From: Paraphysomonas bandaiensis
Lineage: Eukaryota > Chrysophyceae
Direction of reading: 5' to 3'
NCBI GenBank assembly: GCA_965644295.1
Contig: CBFFRP010000431.1
Location: forward strand, 62,001 to 126,000
DNA: 64,000 nt
The notes below the pieces were generated by a model, which saw only the letters and a list, made by a program, of their open reading frames with translations, had not been told where the DNA came from and searched no databases. Of the stretch, positions 11,881 to 23,200 are shown in pieces (the first letter of the stretch is position 1; each line of letters opens with the position of its first letter). Both the position numbers and the translations under genes were made by a program.

Positions 11881-13408
11881 ATGGCCTCTCCTACTGTGTC
11901 TGCTGATGGGAGTGAAGGCTCCTGTATGTATATTAAGCCCGCGCTGTGTCGGCGAAACACTTCCAAAGATCTAGATCCAAAAAACAATCAACGACTACTC
12001 TCTTTTATTCCTAGGTTAAAAGGGAATCGAGTAACTGATCGACCTCGTAGTGCTGAAACTAGCTCAACGCGGCGGGGTAGCCACACGAAGAATATATCAG
12101 ACAACAGTGAGCAGAGTAGTCTCGTTGCTGAAGATTCTGAGTCGTTTGAGTGTTCATTTGGCTATCGCGATATTTTGAATCAAGGACCCGGGGATAGGAA
12201 TTCTCAATGCAAAGTTGTGATGTCTCCTACGACGATATCACGTTGTATCAGTGTTCTGATCAGAAGACTGATGCTGTCTCAACAGCCAATAAAGTATCCT
12301 AAGAAAGATCAGTTCGATTTTGAAACCAGTCATCGGAAGAATGTATTTGCTTCTTCTTCACTTCCACTGACCTCTGCTGACTATGCGGTTTTCCGAAAGT
12401 CTCTCCCTGAAAGCTCGGAAGCAGAGAATCAACACCAGACATTCCCTTCAACCCCTACAAGTCTAGTGAATTTGTTTAATCCTAATAATTCCCTCAACGT
12501 GAGACCTTGTTTTATTTTGTTTTTGACTTCTAACTCATGTGTAGATACCTGACCAAAACACGTTGACCCGGTTTTTCACAAAGATTTGCATTGACTCTCA
12601 GATGGAGTACGAATGTGCAGTGATTTCACTCATTTTCTTGACTCGCCTCGTGGAGCTGGGGAATGGAGCTTTCCGCTTGGACGAGGATACGTACAGGGGG
12701 GCAGTATTGGCTTGTATGCTTGTCGCTAACAAGCTCTGGGATGACTTTGCGATGCTGAATGCGGATTACTGTTGTATTTTCCGGGGGCTAACTCTGCGTC
12801 GTGTCAACGAACTCGAACTACAACTTCTTCGCGTATTAGGTGGAGATCTCTGGGTGTCACCGAGCGAGTTTGCGAGATGTCATTTTGCTATCCAGGAATT
12901 AGTAACGCAGGAAGAGATAAAACGGGTTCTGGGCTCCGCTGCTGGCACACAAAACAGGATGGGGTCCGAACGGGGAGCGAGAAACTCCCGTAAAGTCCCC
13001 CCGCGTAGACTTGATCGTGAAGACCTCGCTGTTCTTACTGTTCCTACCTGTGAAATAATTGAGACTGGAGTTAGTGTGGCAGAGGAAGAAGGCCCCAGGA
13101 CTGGCAATATCAGCTCCAATGGTCCCGGGAATGGCGGAGCGCAAACATCTTCAGTCTCTGTGGAACGATCACTGTCATGCCTCTCGGAAGTCACGCACAA
13201 CAGTTCCAAAGATGTTAACCCAACCTACTTAAAAGCGACCCACATTCAGGCGGGAAAAAGTCACTGCGATTCTACTGTAGAGTTTGGGTGTTGTTTACCA
13301 CTTCACTTCTGGTCTTACAAGCTCAGAACTCGCTCTGTGATGCCTTTTCCACTGTCAGTTCCTAGATATCGGAAAAAGAGCATCAGTGACGTTGGTGGTA
13401 CGATATAA
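11881..13408 (+). CDS. CCNY: cyclin Y-like (PHO80/CCNY family) cyclin
   Basis: Two exons, 11881-12498 and 12545-13408, joined over a 46-nt intron (1482 nt, 493 aa). The N-terminal about 200 residues are Ser-rich and low complexity. The cyclin box starts at about residue 207 (IPDQNTLTRFFTKICIDS), followed by MEYECAVISLIFLTRL, CMLVANKLWDDFAMLNADYC and LRRVNELELQLLRVL, the helix pattern of cyclin Y. ANKLWDDFAMLNADY corresponds to the conserved ASKVWDD..WN.DY of CCNY. The C-terminal about 165 residues are disordered. Cyclin Y partners in animals are CDK14/CDK16-type kinases; the partner here is unknown. The start ATG is the first in the open frame; a start further upstream was not seen. Confidence 0.85.
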
Positions 13409-14180
13409 TTTGATGAACTTTACTCAATGTTTGGTGCTCATTATACAGCAAACATTCGATTTATGGGTATGTGTGCATAGGATATCGTTATAATGTTACA
13501 ACCTACTTCAGTAGAAATCTGATGTGACAGTATCGTGTATTTATTACAATGGAAGTGCGAGAAACTATGACAACCATCTTATTACATTACATAACGAGTT
13601 TTTAAATACATCAATGTCCAGTATATTTTATAAAGTCTTCGATTTATTTTGCCCCTAAAACTCTGAATTTCTATTGCACAAGTGCAGTCGATTTATTGAA
13701 AGACGGTGTTCGAATATTAAGACTTAGCATATTATGGAGAGACAGTTATAGCTAGCTGTTATTGTGGTAGGACGGTGTTGTTACAGAACAAAGGACAACA
13801 ACTAACAACCAACACCATCACTGCAGCTGTGCTTCATTGAGTAAATCATAGAAACGATTAGAAAAAAGTCATGTTAACTAAACAAGCGTATATACGTCTG
13901 TGTCTGCAATGGGTACTATATTGTCAGTTTCGTTATCTCTTTGTGCAGCTTCCTCTCCTGGTATTGACGTTGTCTACTTTTGGTATGTCATTGCTACGTA
14001 TGCAGACCAACACTAGTCATAAATACCAGCTATCTATAGAGAAGTCTAATACATTGATTTATGTTGTTCTTCAACAACTATGGTAGCTACAAGATCTTCA
14101 CTGTACTGGAGAACAAGATATCCAGATACTGGCTGTGTAAGATACTGTACATGAAAAGTGTGGGTTTCCTAGAAATATAC
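13409..14180. other. intergenic, nothing recognised before the minisatellite
   Basis: AT-rich flank of the cyclin gene. Only short, featureless frames. Confidence 0.5.
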
Positions 14181-14663
14181 TAGTCAAGTGGTGCAAAAAC
14201 CTAGTCAAGTGGTGTAAAAACCTAGTCAAGTGGTGTAAAAACCTAGTCAAGTGGTGTAAAAACCTAGTCAAGTGGTGTAAAAACCTAGTCATGTGGTGTA
14301 AAAACCTAGTCAAGTGGTGTAAAAACCTAGTCAAGTGGTGTAAAAACCTAGTCAAGTGGTGTAAAAACCTAGTCATGTGGTGTAAAAACCTAGTCAAGTG
14401 GTGTAAAAACCTAGTCAAGTGGTGTAAAAACCTAGTCATGTGGTGTAAAAACCTAGTCAAGTGGTGTAAAAACCTAGTCAAGTGGTGTAAAAACCTAGTC
14501 AAGTGGTGTAAAAACCTAGTCAAGTGGTGTAAAAACCTAGTCATGTGGTGTAAAAACCTAGTCATGTGGTGTAAAAACCTAGTCAAGTGGTGTAAAAACC
14601 TAGTCAAGTGGTGTAAAAACCTAGCCATGTGGTGTAAAAACCTAGTCAAGTGGTGTAAAATGG
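14181..14663 (+). repeat. 23-copy 21-bp minisatellite
   Basis: Head-to-tail array of unit TAGTCAAGTGGTGTAAAAAC plus one further C (21 bp). Units 6, 10, 13, 18, 19 and 22 carry CATG in place of CAAG. Unit 1 has GTGC for GTGT and unit 22 has GCCATG. Because 21 is divisible by three, the array stays open as heptapeptide repeats in certain frames on both strands; these are not treated as genes. The array ends in a shortened repeat followed by a perfect palindrome. Confidence 0.97.
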
Positions 14664-14668
14664 TGTAA

Positions 14669-14688
14669 ATGAAAACCTAGGTTTTCAT
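14669..14688. repeat. 20-bp perfect palindrome at the edge of the minisatellite
   Basis: ATGAAAACCTAGGTTTTCAT reads identically on both strands and contains the AAAACCTAG core of the adjacent 21-bp repeat, so it probably arose by inversion of a repeat end. Confidence 0.9.
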
Positions 14689-14867
14689 ACAACAATTCAG
14701 CTGCATTTCTACAATAGCACGTACAGTACTTAATGCATAACTGCAATGTCAAAAAAACTTCCTACAGAATGCACTGATCTCCCTGTCATTCAATTGGCCA
14801 CACATCTAGATACATATATATGCCCCAGTGTCGAGAGTATAGATAGTATTAACCCAAACGTGGTCTC

Positions 14868-16015
14868 ATGGAAGCTAATCCAGCTTTTCGAGATATGATG
14901 GGGTATTTCCAGAAGTACCATCAGGCCGAAATGATGGCATCTGTGTGCACCTCCTCATTCGCTCGTCATGTACGTATAGTGTATCCATTGAGCAGTGAAC
15001 TGCTCCGTGATTGTGATAATCCTGAATACGAACCTGTTGTTCACTTGTTTGTGCTAAAGAAAGACGAAAAGTTCGCTGAAATGAATGCTCAAATTGTATC
15101 CACTGCATTGGAACAAGAAAAGTATGGTGATGGAATTCAGGTCAGCAACAAAGGCGGGTTTCATTCCCATCGGGATCTATTTGAGTCAACCCAACGTACT
15201 GCTCCCGCACTGCAACATTTAAAGCGTGTATTGAGTACTGCAGTAGCGGAAGCGGAAGTCTCAGACAGAGCTAATGAGAAAACGTTACAAATGTTTGTGG
15301 ACTCTATTTCTACTGATTCATCTGGAAAAAATGATCTGGAAGGGCCAACATCTTCGTGGATTAATGTCAATAGGGATGGGTAAGAATATTTCATGCCCAT
15401 TTGTAGTCGTTTGCTGATGAATTGTGTTTCATCTGTAATGTTAGGGACTGGAATGGTCTGCACGATCATGAGGGTGCTGTATGGAGTGGAGTTTATTACG
15501 TATCTATTCCGCCTTCTGATCCCAAAGACGAAGCTGTGGTCAGCATCGATGATCTTGCTCAATTGCACTCTGGGAGGCTTTGTCTTCGAACAGCAGTAGG
15601 TGGGTTTGAACATGGCAAGCAAGTTGTAGCTGCAGATTCTGAGCACCCAGAGGGATGGTGTCAGTACGCGTATATAGAGCCAACAGAAGGACTTATTGTG
15701 TTATTTCCATCGTGGCTTCAGCACGGAGTCATGCCTTTGTACACAAAACAAGCTCACGAAACCACGAGGGCCAAGCGCAAGGTGGCTAACCTTTTAGATG
15801 GTAAAAATGCCGGAAACGCTCGAGTTAGCTTGGCATTTAATTTTGGCGAAAAGCTCAAAAGCCCTGACCTAGAGCATAGACACTCTGGTAAAGATAGGAG
15901 CAATCGTTTCGAGAAGGCGGAACTTAGTGTCGTTACTAATACAGGCAAATTCACCGGGTTGAAACGTAAAACTAAAAGGAAAAAGCTGCGTCGAAATTCG
16001 TCTTATCAAAGATAG
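14868..16015 (+). CDS. 2-oxoglutarate/Fe(II) oxygenase-like protein (2OG-FeII_Oxy_5 type)
   Basis: Two exons, 14868-15379 and 15445-16015, join in frame (1083 nt, 360 aa). The fold signature lies across and after the intron: SWINVNRDGDWNGLHDHEGA then VWSGVYYVSIP. The C-terminal half has GLIVLFPSWLQHGVMPLY and RVSLAFNFGEK. This matches the family pattern of an N-terminal His motif before SGVYY, a second His in FPSWL.H, and an Arg (RVSLAFNF) that would bind 2-oxoglutarate. The tail from about residue 310 is basic (KRKTKRKKLRRN), possibly a nuclear signal. An in-frame TAA five codons upstream supports ATG 14868 unless a 5' exon is missed: an alternative ATG at 14746 opens a different frame of 40 codons that could be a first exon, but no convincing splice was found. 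Substrate unknown. Confidence 0.8.
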
Positions 16016-16396
16016 ATATTGAAAGAGTTTCGTGAATGTAAATAGTAGTAAATCTTTGTGGGTAAATACTTGTAATTCATATGTGCCCATATTCCTTTTT
16101 ATTTAGATCATTTTGCTTACCGTCTTACCGATGAATGAGTCCTCTATAGACATAGACACCGACAGTATCGTCGCCTACGTTGAAGTTAGAACTGTATGGC
16201 AGCAGTATTTGGTCTATATACAATTAAATTATAGCAGATAAAATATCTTTATAGACTAGACCCTGCTTCGTTGTTATTCTCCTGGAACACGACTAATCTA
16301 TTTGACCATCATACTTGGCATATTCTTAATACTAAATACCTCTGATGACATCGTTGATGCGTTAATGCTATATACAGTATACAGATGTACAGCCCG

Positions 16397-16460
16397 TAAA
16401 TACCACTCATCATGTGATAATCTGTGGTTCTTCAAGTAGTTATAACCATTCGATATCTTC
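16397..16460 (+). repeat. 64-bp direct repeat, copy 1
   Basis: Begins TAAATACCACTCATCATGTG and ends CGATATCTTC. It is nearly identical to 17471-17536, differing by two substitutions and a TA insertion. Confidence 0.9.
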
Positions 16461-17470
16461 ATATATTGAAAGTCTTTTTATTTAGCAATAGGCGTTAAAA
16501 ACCTGTGCCAATATAGTGGCTAGTTGAATGCTCGACATACTAGTTAGACCTCTACCCATAACTAATCAGCACAAATTCCATTATCCTACTATTTAACGCT
16601 ACAGGAGCTGCTTGTGCGTCGCCGCAAGCACCAAGGTGCGACCACTTCCGTTCTTGATGTTGATTGCGAGTTTCGCCATTGTCGTGTGTCCTAGGACTCA
16701 CCGGCGCTATATGATAGATGTGTATGTAGGGGACACGTTGTGCAACGTACAGCATGACAAGTGAAAGCAGTGATCTAAGTCTACTACTGCAACACTGGAA
16801 CGCTTAAGACTACACATGCATCGGGGACTGCCTTATGTACCTCACGGCAACCAGGGGAACACAGTACTATACTCTGCTTATATTGGCGATCTGGTGGCCT
16901 TCCTTTTGGCATTGTGCCAAGTGGCTCGGAGGTATGTGGATGAAGGTCTTGCAAAAGGTTATGGCCTACTGTGAAGAAGCGTCGAAATCGACTCTTTTGC
17001 TGTCTTAGCCAACGGTAAAGAGCACATGCAAGAGAGTGTATAGCTGGACAGGGGTGGGATATGAGGGTCATCCGGCGTGTCCAGCAACAGGGAGTCGAGA
17101 GGGAGTGTGATGGTGCAAAAGAGGCAACATCTGATTGAGTAGAGTGGGACTGCGCAACAGAACTAGGTCTGCCAAGGTCGGGTACTCTGATAGCCCTATG
17201 CACGAGATGATGATGATGATGGTCTGGAGGAGAGACTCGGACGTCCTCAGCTGCCCTTGTTAGTGTCTGTGTTGGTGCAGGGGGGTACAGGCTGAGGCAT
17301 AGAGTGTGTGTGGAAGGAATATGACGGCAAGGTGTCAGAGACGGAGGGAGGGGAGATGGTTTGTCTGGAGGTTCTCGAGGAGGAGGTAGAGTGTAAGGTG
17401 CGAGTGTATGACAGCGCAGCGGTGTTATGAGTGTGTTGGACAGAGAGAGAGATAGCCGGTGATGTGTCCA

Positions 17471-17536
17471 TAAATACCACTCATCATGTGACAATCTGTG
17501 GTTCTTCAAGTCGTTATATAACCATTCGATATCTTC
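17471..17536 (+). repeat. 66-bp direct repeat, copy 2
   Basis: Same orientation as copy 1, about 1.07 kb downstream. The two copies bracket the GC-rich block. Confidence 0.9.
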
Positions 17537-18194
17537 TGTTGTCGTCTACGTCCACAGACTTTGCACTCGTGCTTGTTTGGTTCACCTTCAACCGGACTCC
17601 AATAGCAGCGGTAAATGTCCCTACTTTTGTATCAGATGTCTCTTCTTATCACTACATGATATATATATTATATTAAGAGAATTAGTACTGTACATACATG
17701 TGTAATATGTAGAGGAACAGAGTACATAAAATATAGAAAATAACATCAAATATAGGCTTTATTCTTATTTTCCGGATATTCATATACATGAACTCAGTTT
17801 TACCCTACAGTTAAGAAGAAGCTTTCTGTATATCTGACCTATAACATACAGTAAAGACCTTTTCTAAAGTTCACTATATTCTGTATTTACGTGTCTACCT
17901 CAGCTATTACTAATGTTACATACTTTATCTAAATCTACTTGCTAAATTCTGGCATGTCATCCTAAACGCTAATAAGATCAAGAATCTCATTCTTTCAAAT
18001 TTTTACAAACAGCATTGGTAAACAGCAGTATCATTTAGTAATCGTTAGTAAAAAATTACTTGCAGTATTCCCAAAGAATTTTGCCGTATACTCGACAGGT
18101 ATCAGGTATTGTCAGTCAAGACTATGTCGTCATTTTAAGATTACAAGAAGAAATATTACACTGCAAAGTAAACAATTAATTCTTTGATTCATCG

Positions 18195-19790
18195 TTACTC
18201 GATATCAGGACAGTCAATACCGCCAACACTGGCCACATCTAATCTCGACAAATATATATCTGTTGTTACATGAGCCAGACACCATATCATATACATTGTA
18301 AACGCTTGATTCGGAATACCAAGTTTTCCAGAGAGAAGCTTTTGCCATATAGTCAGAATTCCGCGTTGGTATGTCAGTACACAGAGCGCATCCGTGTACC
18401 AAAACAATAGTAATTCGATAACCACTGACATGATAGTGATATTCATTAGCTTGATAAAATAGGTGGGTGACAGTTCACTGTAGAGGCAATAGAAGTTTTT
18501 GTTGTATCCGTAGCGCAGGAATACAAAGAAAATCATAAACACCAGTGCGGTATACAGGAAAACGTAAAGCTTCATTCCAGCCCGAATACACTGCCGCTGA
18601 ATCGATACCTCAGGGGTGTGTGACCCGGTAAATACCACAAGTAGACGCATCCGGAGTGGTGAGTCTTTCCAACGCTCAAACAAATATCGTAGCGTGGAGC
18701 GATACCAAGATGAAAAGCAGACTGTGAAATTCACCGCTTCAGAAAGAACATGAATAGATTTCATAATAAAGAAAACCCTATAGGAGTGAACTGATATGAA
18801 TAAGTTCCGATAAAAGGTATAGTAAAAAACAGATATTGTTAATTCCATGAGAACTTCCATACTGGGCCCCCCTGTTTTATGCTGGTCGACTAAAAAACCC
18901 AAGTGTCTAGCCACAGGCCGGATTACTAAAAACGAAATGACAAACATAAGATACACTCCTACTTCGCCAAATGCCCCCTCAGCAGAGTAAAAGAAGAGAG
19001 ATAACCATTGGCAGTACATGTAAGCAGCCGTGACACACAGGAGCATAAACAACGAACGTGCCCACTGATGCACAACAAGCCCAATTATGCGCACACATTT
19101 CATATCCTCAAATGTGGGAGCACACCCACACATATCTTGAGTTAATACAAATGCCCCGGACGTAGGATGCTGACTACTTGGGACTGATAAGTCAGCATCA
19201 GATATCGAATCCGTGACCGTATTCTCACTATCCGAAACGTCTTTTCGGGGATAACTAGCAAGTGAGAGACTTAGTAGTTCCCGAAGCGGCGAAGCAGTTG
19301 TGACTAAATTTATACTTTTGTCAAAACTCCCCATCGAAAGTTTACGCTCCATCTCAGACTTGTCTTTGTCAATAGAATGTATAAGATAAATTATGACTAT
19401 GAAAAAGACCATAAAATTGGCCCCTGTTGTTCGTATGTATCCCAGAGACACATCAATCACACCAAAAAAATATAAGATATAAAATAATAATGTCAATGTT
19501 GTCCCAACAATGAATGAGAATGCAAAACGAAAAGTACTTAATCCAGGTGCAGAGAGTTCGAAAGTATATCTAGACATATTAAATGCTCCAATTCCATAGA
19601 CAAAATGAAACACAAGAAAAGCAATTTCATTAATATCACCATGCATTCCTAATGGAATAGCGATATTGATTAATGCCAGAAGGGCTGCACAGCCACCAAT
19701 TTTGGCAAACAGCAACATATCAAACCCGAAACTACAGACATTCTCAACTTTCAAATTAGTTTCAGCTTCTGTTTTGCTGTCACTTGTCAT
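18195..19790 (-). CDS. polytopic membrane protein of unknown family
   Basis: Single-exon frame of 531 aa. Hydrophobic segments are seen at about residues 25-50, 55-75, 90-115, 125-140, 240-262, 272-292, 315-335, 410-430, 440-460 and 500-515, i.e. roughly ten, with a Ser-rich hydrophilic loop (about 150-215) in the first half. A Cys pair (DMCGCAP) precedes the second membrane block. I recognise no transporter signature. The frame is uninterrupted and hydrophobicity is regularly spaced, so it is very probably real. Possible roles (channel, transporter, scaffold) cannot be separated from the sequence. Confidence 0.75.
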   Translation of the reverse strand: MTSDSKTEAETNLKVENVCSFGFDMLLFAKIGGCAALLALINIAIPLGMHGDINEIAFLVFHFVYGIGAFNMSRYTFELSAPGLSTFRFAFSFIVGTTLTLLFYILYFFGVIDVSLGYIRTTGANFMVFFIVIIYLIHSIDKDKSEMERKLSMGSFDKSINLVTTASPLRELLSLSLASYPRKDVSDSENTVTDSISDADLSVPSSQHPTSGAFVLTQDMCGCAPTFEDMKCVRIIGLVVHQWARSLFMLLCVTAAYMYCQWLSLFFYSAEGAFGEVGVYLMFVISFLVIRPVARHLGFLVDQHKTGGPSMEVLMELTISVFYYTFYRNLFISVHSYRVFFIMKSIHVLSEAVNFTVCFSSWYRSTLRYLFERWKDSPLRMRLLVVFTGSHTPEVSIQRQCIRAGMKLYVFLYTALVFMIFFVFLRYGYNKNFYCLYSELSPTYFIKLMNITIMSVVIELLLFWYTDALCVLTYQRGILTIWQKLLSGKLGIPNQAFTMYMIWCLAHVTTDIYLSRLDVASVGGIDCPDIE

Positions 19791-20247
19791 TGAACCGAAT
19801 CGTAATGGTTCGTTACCTAAATAGGTTACGTATGATAAGTTGAATCCTGAACTATGAATGATATCATTATATATGTATGTATGGTGTGGATATATGATAC
19901 AAGTATATGTATGACAATCATGTAGTTAACTGCTGTGAGAATACTGTTGAAATACAACACAATATACGGGACACTGCACCATACACTACGTGTGTACATA
20001 GCAAATTCGACTACTCTTTCTTGGAGTGGTCACTACATATAGTACATACAGCAGTGTATATGGTATAGGTACAAGCAGTGGCAGAGTCCACATATGCATA
20101 CAGCAGTACTGTATATATACACATACGGCACTGGCGTACTATCAATACAAGCAACTCAGAAGACACATTGCTCCATCTACAACTCTTACACCTCCTCTAG
20201 GTAACTTCTCACCCTCATCTAGCTTGTTTCTTTACATTTAGAGAGCA
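19791..20247. other. intergenic between divergent genes
   Basis: Spacer between the unknown membrane protein (-) and the SMPD4-like gene (+), rich in TATA/GTATA tracts. No defined site. Confidence 0.4.
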
Positions 20248-23200
20248 ATGGACGAATTAGAGAACCTCTTATCTCTAGGGAAGATCGAGGTGTGTGTCTA
20301 CTGCTTGTGGTGATCATCATATATAATACTATTGCATATATTACAGCGTTTACCTGAGATTTGTCGCAAATTAGAAGATCTTATTAACTTTGATACATCC
20401 TCACAAATATCAGGAGGACAAGAAAGTTTCTATGTGATATTTTTATTCTTGAATCGTGTGTTTGGTGAGGAAGCAACAGGCTGTACCCGAGTGAAAATAT
20501 CAGAGAATTGGGTGCGAGGTAGTTTAGGTGGGTGGCTGAAGCAAGTGAGTTCAGAAAGGACTAGGTCATCGTCATCGTCGTCACATGCTTTAAGTTCTAT
20601 CCCCAAGGAGCTGCAAGGGCTTGGCCTCAATGAAAACACAATGCAGTTGTTAAGCTTGCTCTGGTTTAGTGAAAGTGGCATCTTGAAGGCTATGAGTCCC
20701 TTGCATCGCTGTAATGATACTACCCTAAGCATATTTCCGCGAAAGATTCAAATGCGGCTTCAAGGGCGCCCTGAGTACGAATGTGTTCGTTCTGCGAATC
20801 ATTTCATATACGACGACTGGTTTGTAGGGCGTGGCATGTATCAGGTACTCTGCGTTTATGGATTCTTGGTACATAGCGAAGATATTACATAATTAGTCAT
20901 TGCATATCATCTTTTATTTGCATTCATTTATTCAGGTGGCGAACGTGCCTGCTACAGATGGGTCAACGACAACTGCAGTGCCTCCGAGCGAACTTGACGA
21001 GCTGACCTTGTCTTTAGACATGTTTTCGTTCTACTTGGTGTGCTTTCTGCGGTATCCATTGTCAGGGGATATATTGCGGTCACCATATTCACATAGACAG
21101 CCATCATCAGTGGACGCAGTTGCTTTGGGTCGATTTTTTTCATCCGCAAGTGACGTACATGGGGTGTATCGTATGCTCTCATCTGCCCCTTCAGCACGTG
21201 GAAATGCCTATCTGTCTCTATTGCAGAGATACCTTCATCTCTATCTACCGTCCAGGGTTCATACAGCAGAAAGGGGTAGCCACTATGAAGACTCTGGTCC
21301 GATTAATACGCAGCTATCTAGGAAAGGAGAGTTGTTTTTGCGTCTGTTGATTGATTTTTGGGTGGACTCTATATCGATCGCTCGCTTCTCTTTCGATAAA
21401 CTCCCAATGTTCAAAGACATGATGCGCAGGCAAGCTCTGACGGCTCCAGCAACGAATGCATTGGACAATCTCGCACCCGGTGGAGGGAGCGTTGGCAGCA
21501 GTGGCTATGGATCTCGATTACTGATGACACAACACGAAGTCGATCAAGCCTATTGGGGGGCTGCAGGAAATCCCTCTGCACATTATACGGCCCCTGTTAA
21601 ATGCACCGATGTGGCATTTTTAGAATCTTCTACTCCCACTACAAGCACGTTGCAGTGTGTCTATATTGTCGTCTCGCATGTATTGTCTCATATTCCAGAG
21701 GAATCGTTGCGCTATCTTGGACACGGGGCGGCCTCTTTACGGACAGATGATATGGGTGCCAGCGCTGCTTCTGCATTGCCTTTACCTCATGCTGTGCAGT
21801 TATTACAGCAACCAGTATTCGATCTTCTTCGATCTCTTCTCCACAGGTGGATACTTTCTTTTTATCAGTATGTTTCTAAGGGCGATCGATAGGGGCGACG
21901 GGTTGGACAGGGATAAATTTTTACTAGTTGGAAAGATATGGCACCTGTGGCTGACCCCATGGAAGTTATGTGCCGCTAAAAAGACGCGTGAATCTAATAT
22001 TACTACTCGAACACTGACACGGGCGGTCAGCAGAGGTCTTTGTTCATAAAATTACCTTATATTTGCTGCTGAAGTCTCATGCATGCTCTTGACTTGAAAT
22101 GTGTTTGCATGTGTGCTTGCAGAGGTATATATCGGAATTTTAACTTATTGTTTTAGTTACTGAATCTGCTGATGAAATGCTCAAATGGAGGACCTATATT
22201 GCAGCAAACCTTCATTTCTACACTACTCTTTTGGCCATATTTCTGAAGTAGATATGATATAGTAGCTGTTTGCTTCAATGACTTGTGCTGCAGGTCACTG
22301 GCTATGTGGGATATAGGTTCCAATTTTCATTGTCTATATTTACTGGATGTCACCCTGCAGGTAAATGTTCTAAGTTATATGGCTTAGCATATATTGTTCT
22401 GTTCTGTATAAGTCATCCCGAGTTGTATCTGTGATGTACTTATTATACATCCCGAGTTGTATCTGTGATGTACCTACCGTGATGTTCACGTGTAGATTTA
22501 TACTCCTTGGGTAGTCAATAGCATTGATACACTTTCCATGGGGTTTCTACATTGGTTAAAACGCAGCGCCACCGATGCCAGCAGGGCAGAAATGTTTCTC
22601 TACAGGGATTTTATTCAACACGTTGATGAGGGAGTGTACCAGGCGTATATGGAGGGTAGCCAATTCTGCTACTTATGATGGAAGCTTAGTTGTGTGTATT
22701 ATAGGAGTGAGAGGTGAATCCACCAGGACAAAGAATGAGTTCGTGCCACTTAGTAATGTCGAGATAGATGCTGTTCGTATCCAGGTATGTATATCATAAT
22801 TGTGAGCTGAAGCAGTGGACTCGTCTGGATTTAATACTGTACCAGCATTTGAACCTCTATCCCGGCATGGTGAACTCCGACCCGACAGCAGCTATTGTTC
22901 ACTTCCGCTACGAGACACGAGAGGTAAATTCAGTTGATGGCAAAAAGTTTTGAACTCACGACTTCTTTTTATTCCTCTTTAGGCTGGAAGAGTACTAATT
23001 GACGCTTTAGTACGTCTTTCTGATGTTCCCAAAGCATTCCATGGTATGTATATGTGCAGCTATTGAAAAGTGTTTGAGTTAAGAATTCTAGAAAAACTAC
23101 TGAGTGTCATCCTAGACAAAGCTGTGTACCCATTATTGAAAATACAAGCATCTCAAGGTATTCTTTTAAACTACTTTTCTCCTGATCAAAGACATTCTGT

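Larger units (their letters stand above)
16016..18194. other. long intergenic region with a GC-rich block between direct repeats
   Basis: About 2.2 kb without a convincing gene. It contains a pair of 64/66-bp direct repeats (see 16397 and 17471) bracketing a block of unusually high GC for this window. The minus strand of that block is open for 241 codons (16784-17509), but the product is Pro/His/Ser/Leu-rich with no domain and extends into the repeat, so it is not called. Confidence 0.5.

Noticed and set aside
14098-14668. Long repeat-peptide frames on both strands (WCKNLVK / FLHHLTR heptads)
   Set aside because: They are produced by the 21-bp minisatellite, which stays open because the unit is a multiple of three; no flanking coding sequence supports them.
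14746-14898. Alternative upstream start MSKKLPTECTDLPVI for the oxygenase
   Set aside because: It is in another frame and no GT-AG intron joins it to the main frame without a stop.
16784-17509. 241-codon minus-strand frame rich in Pro/His/Ser/Leu
   Set aside because: It lies in the GC-rich block, runs into the direct repeat and has no domain; the open frame is likely compositional.
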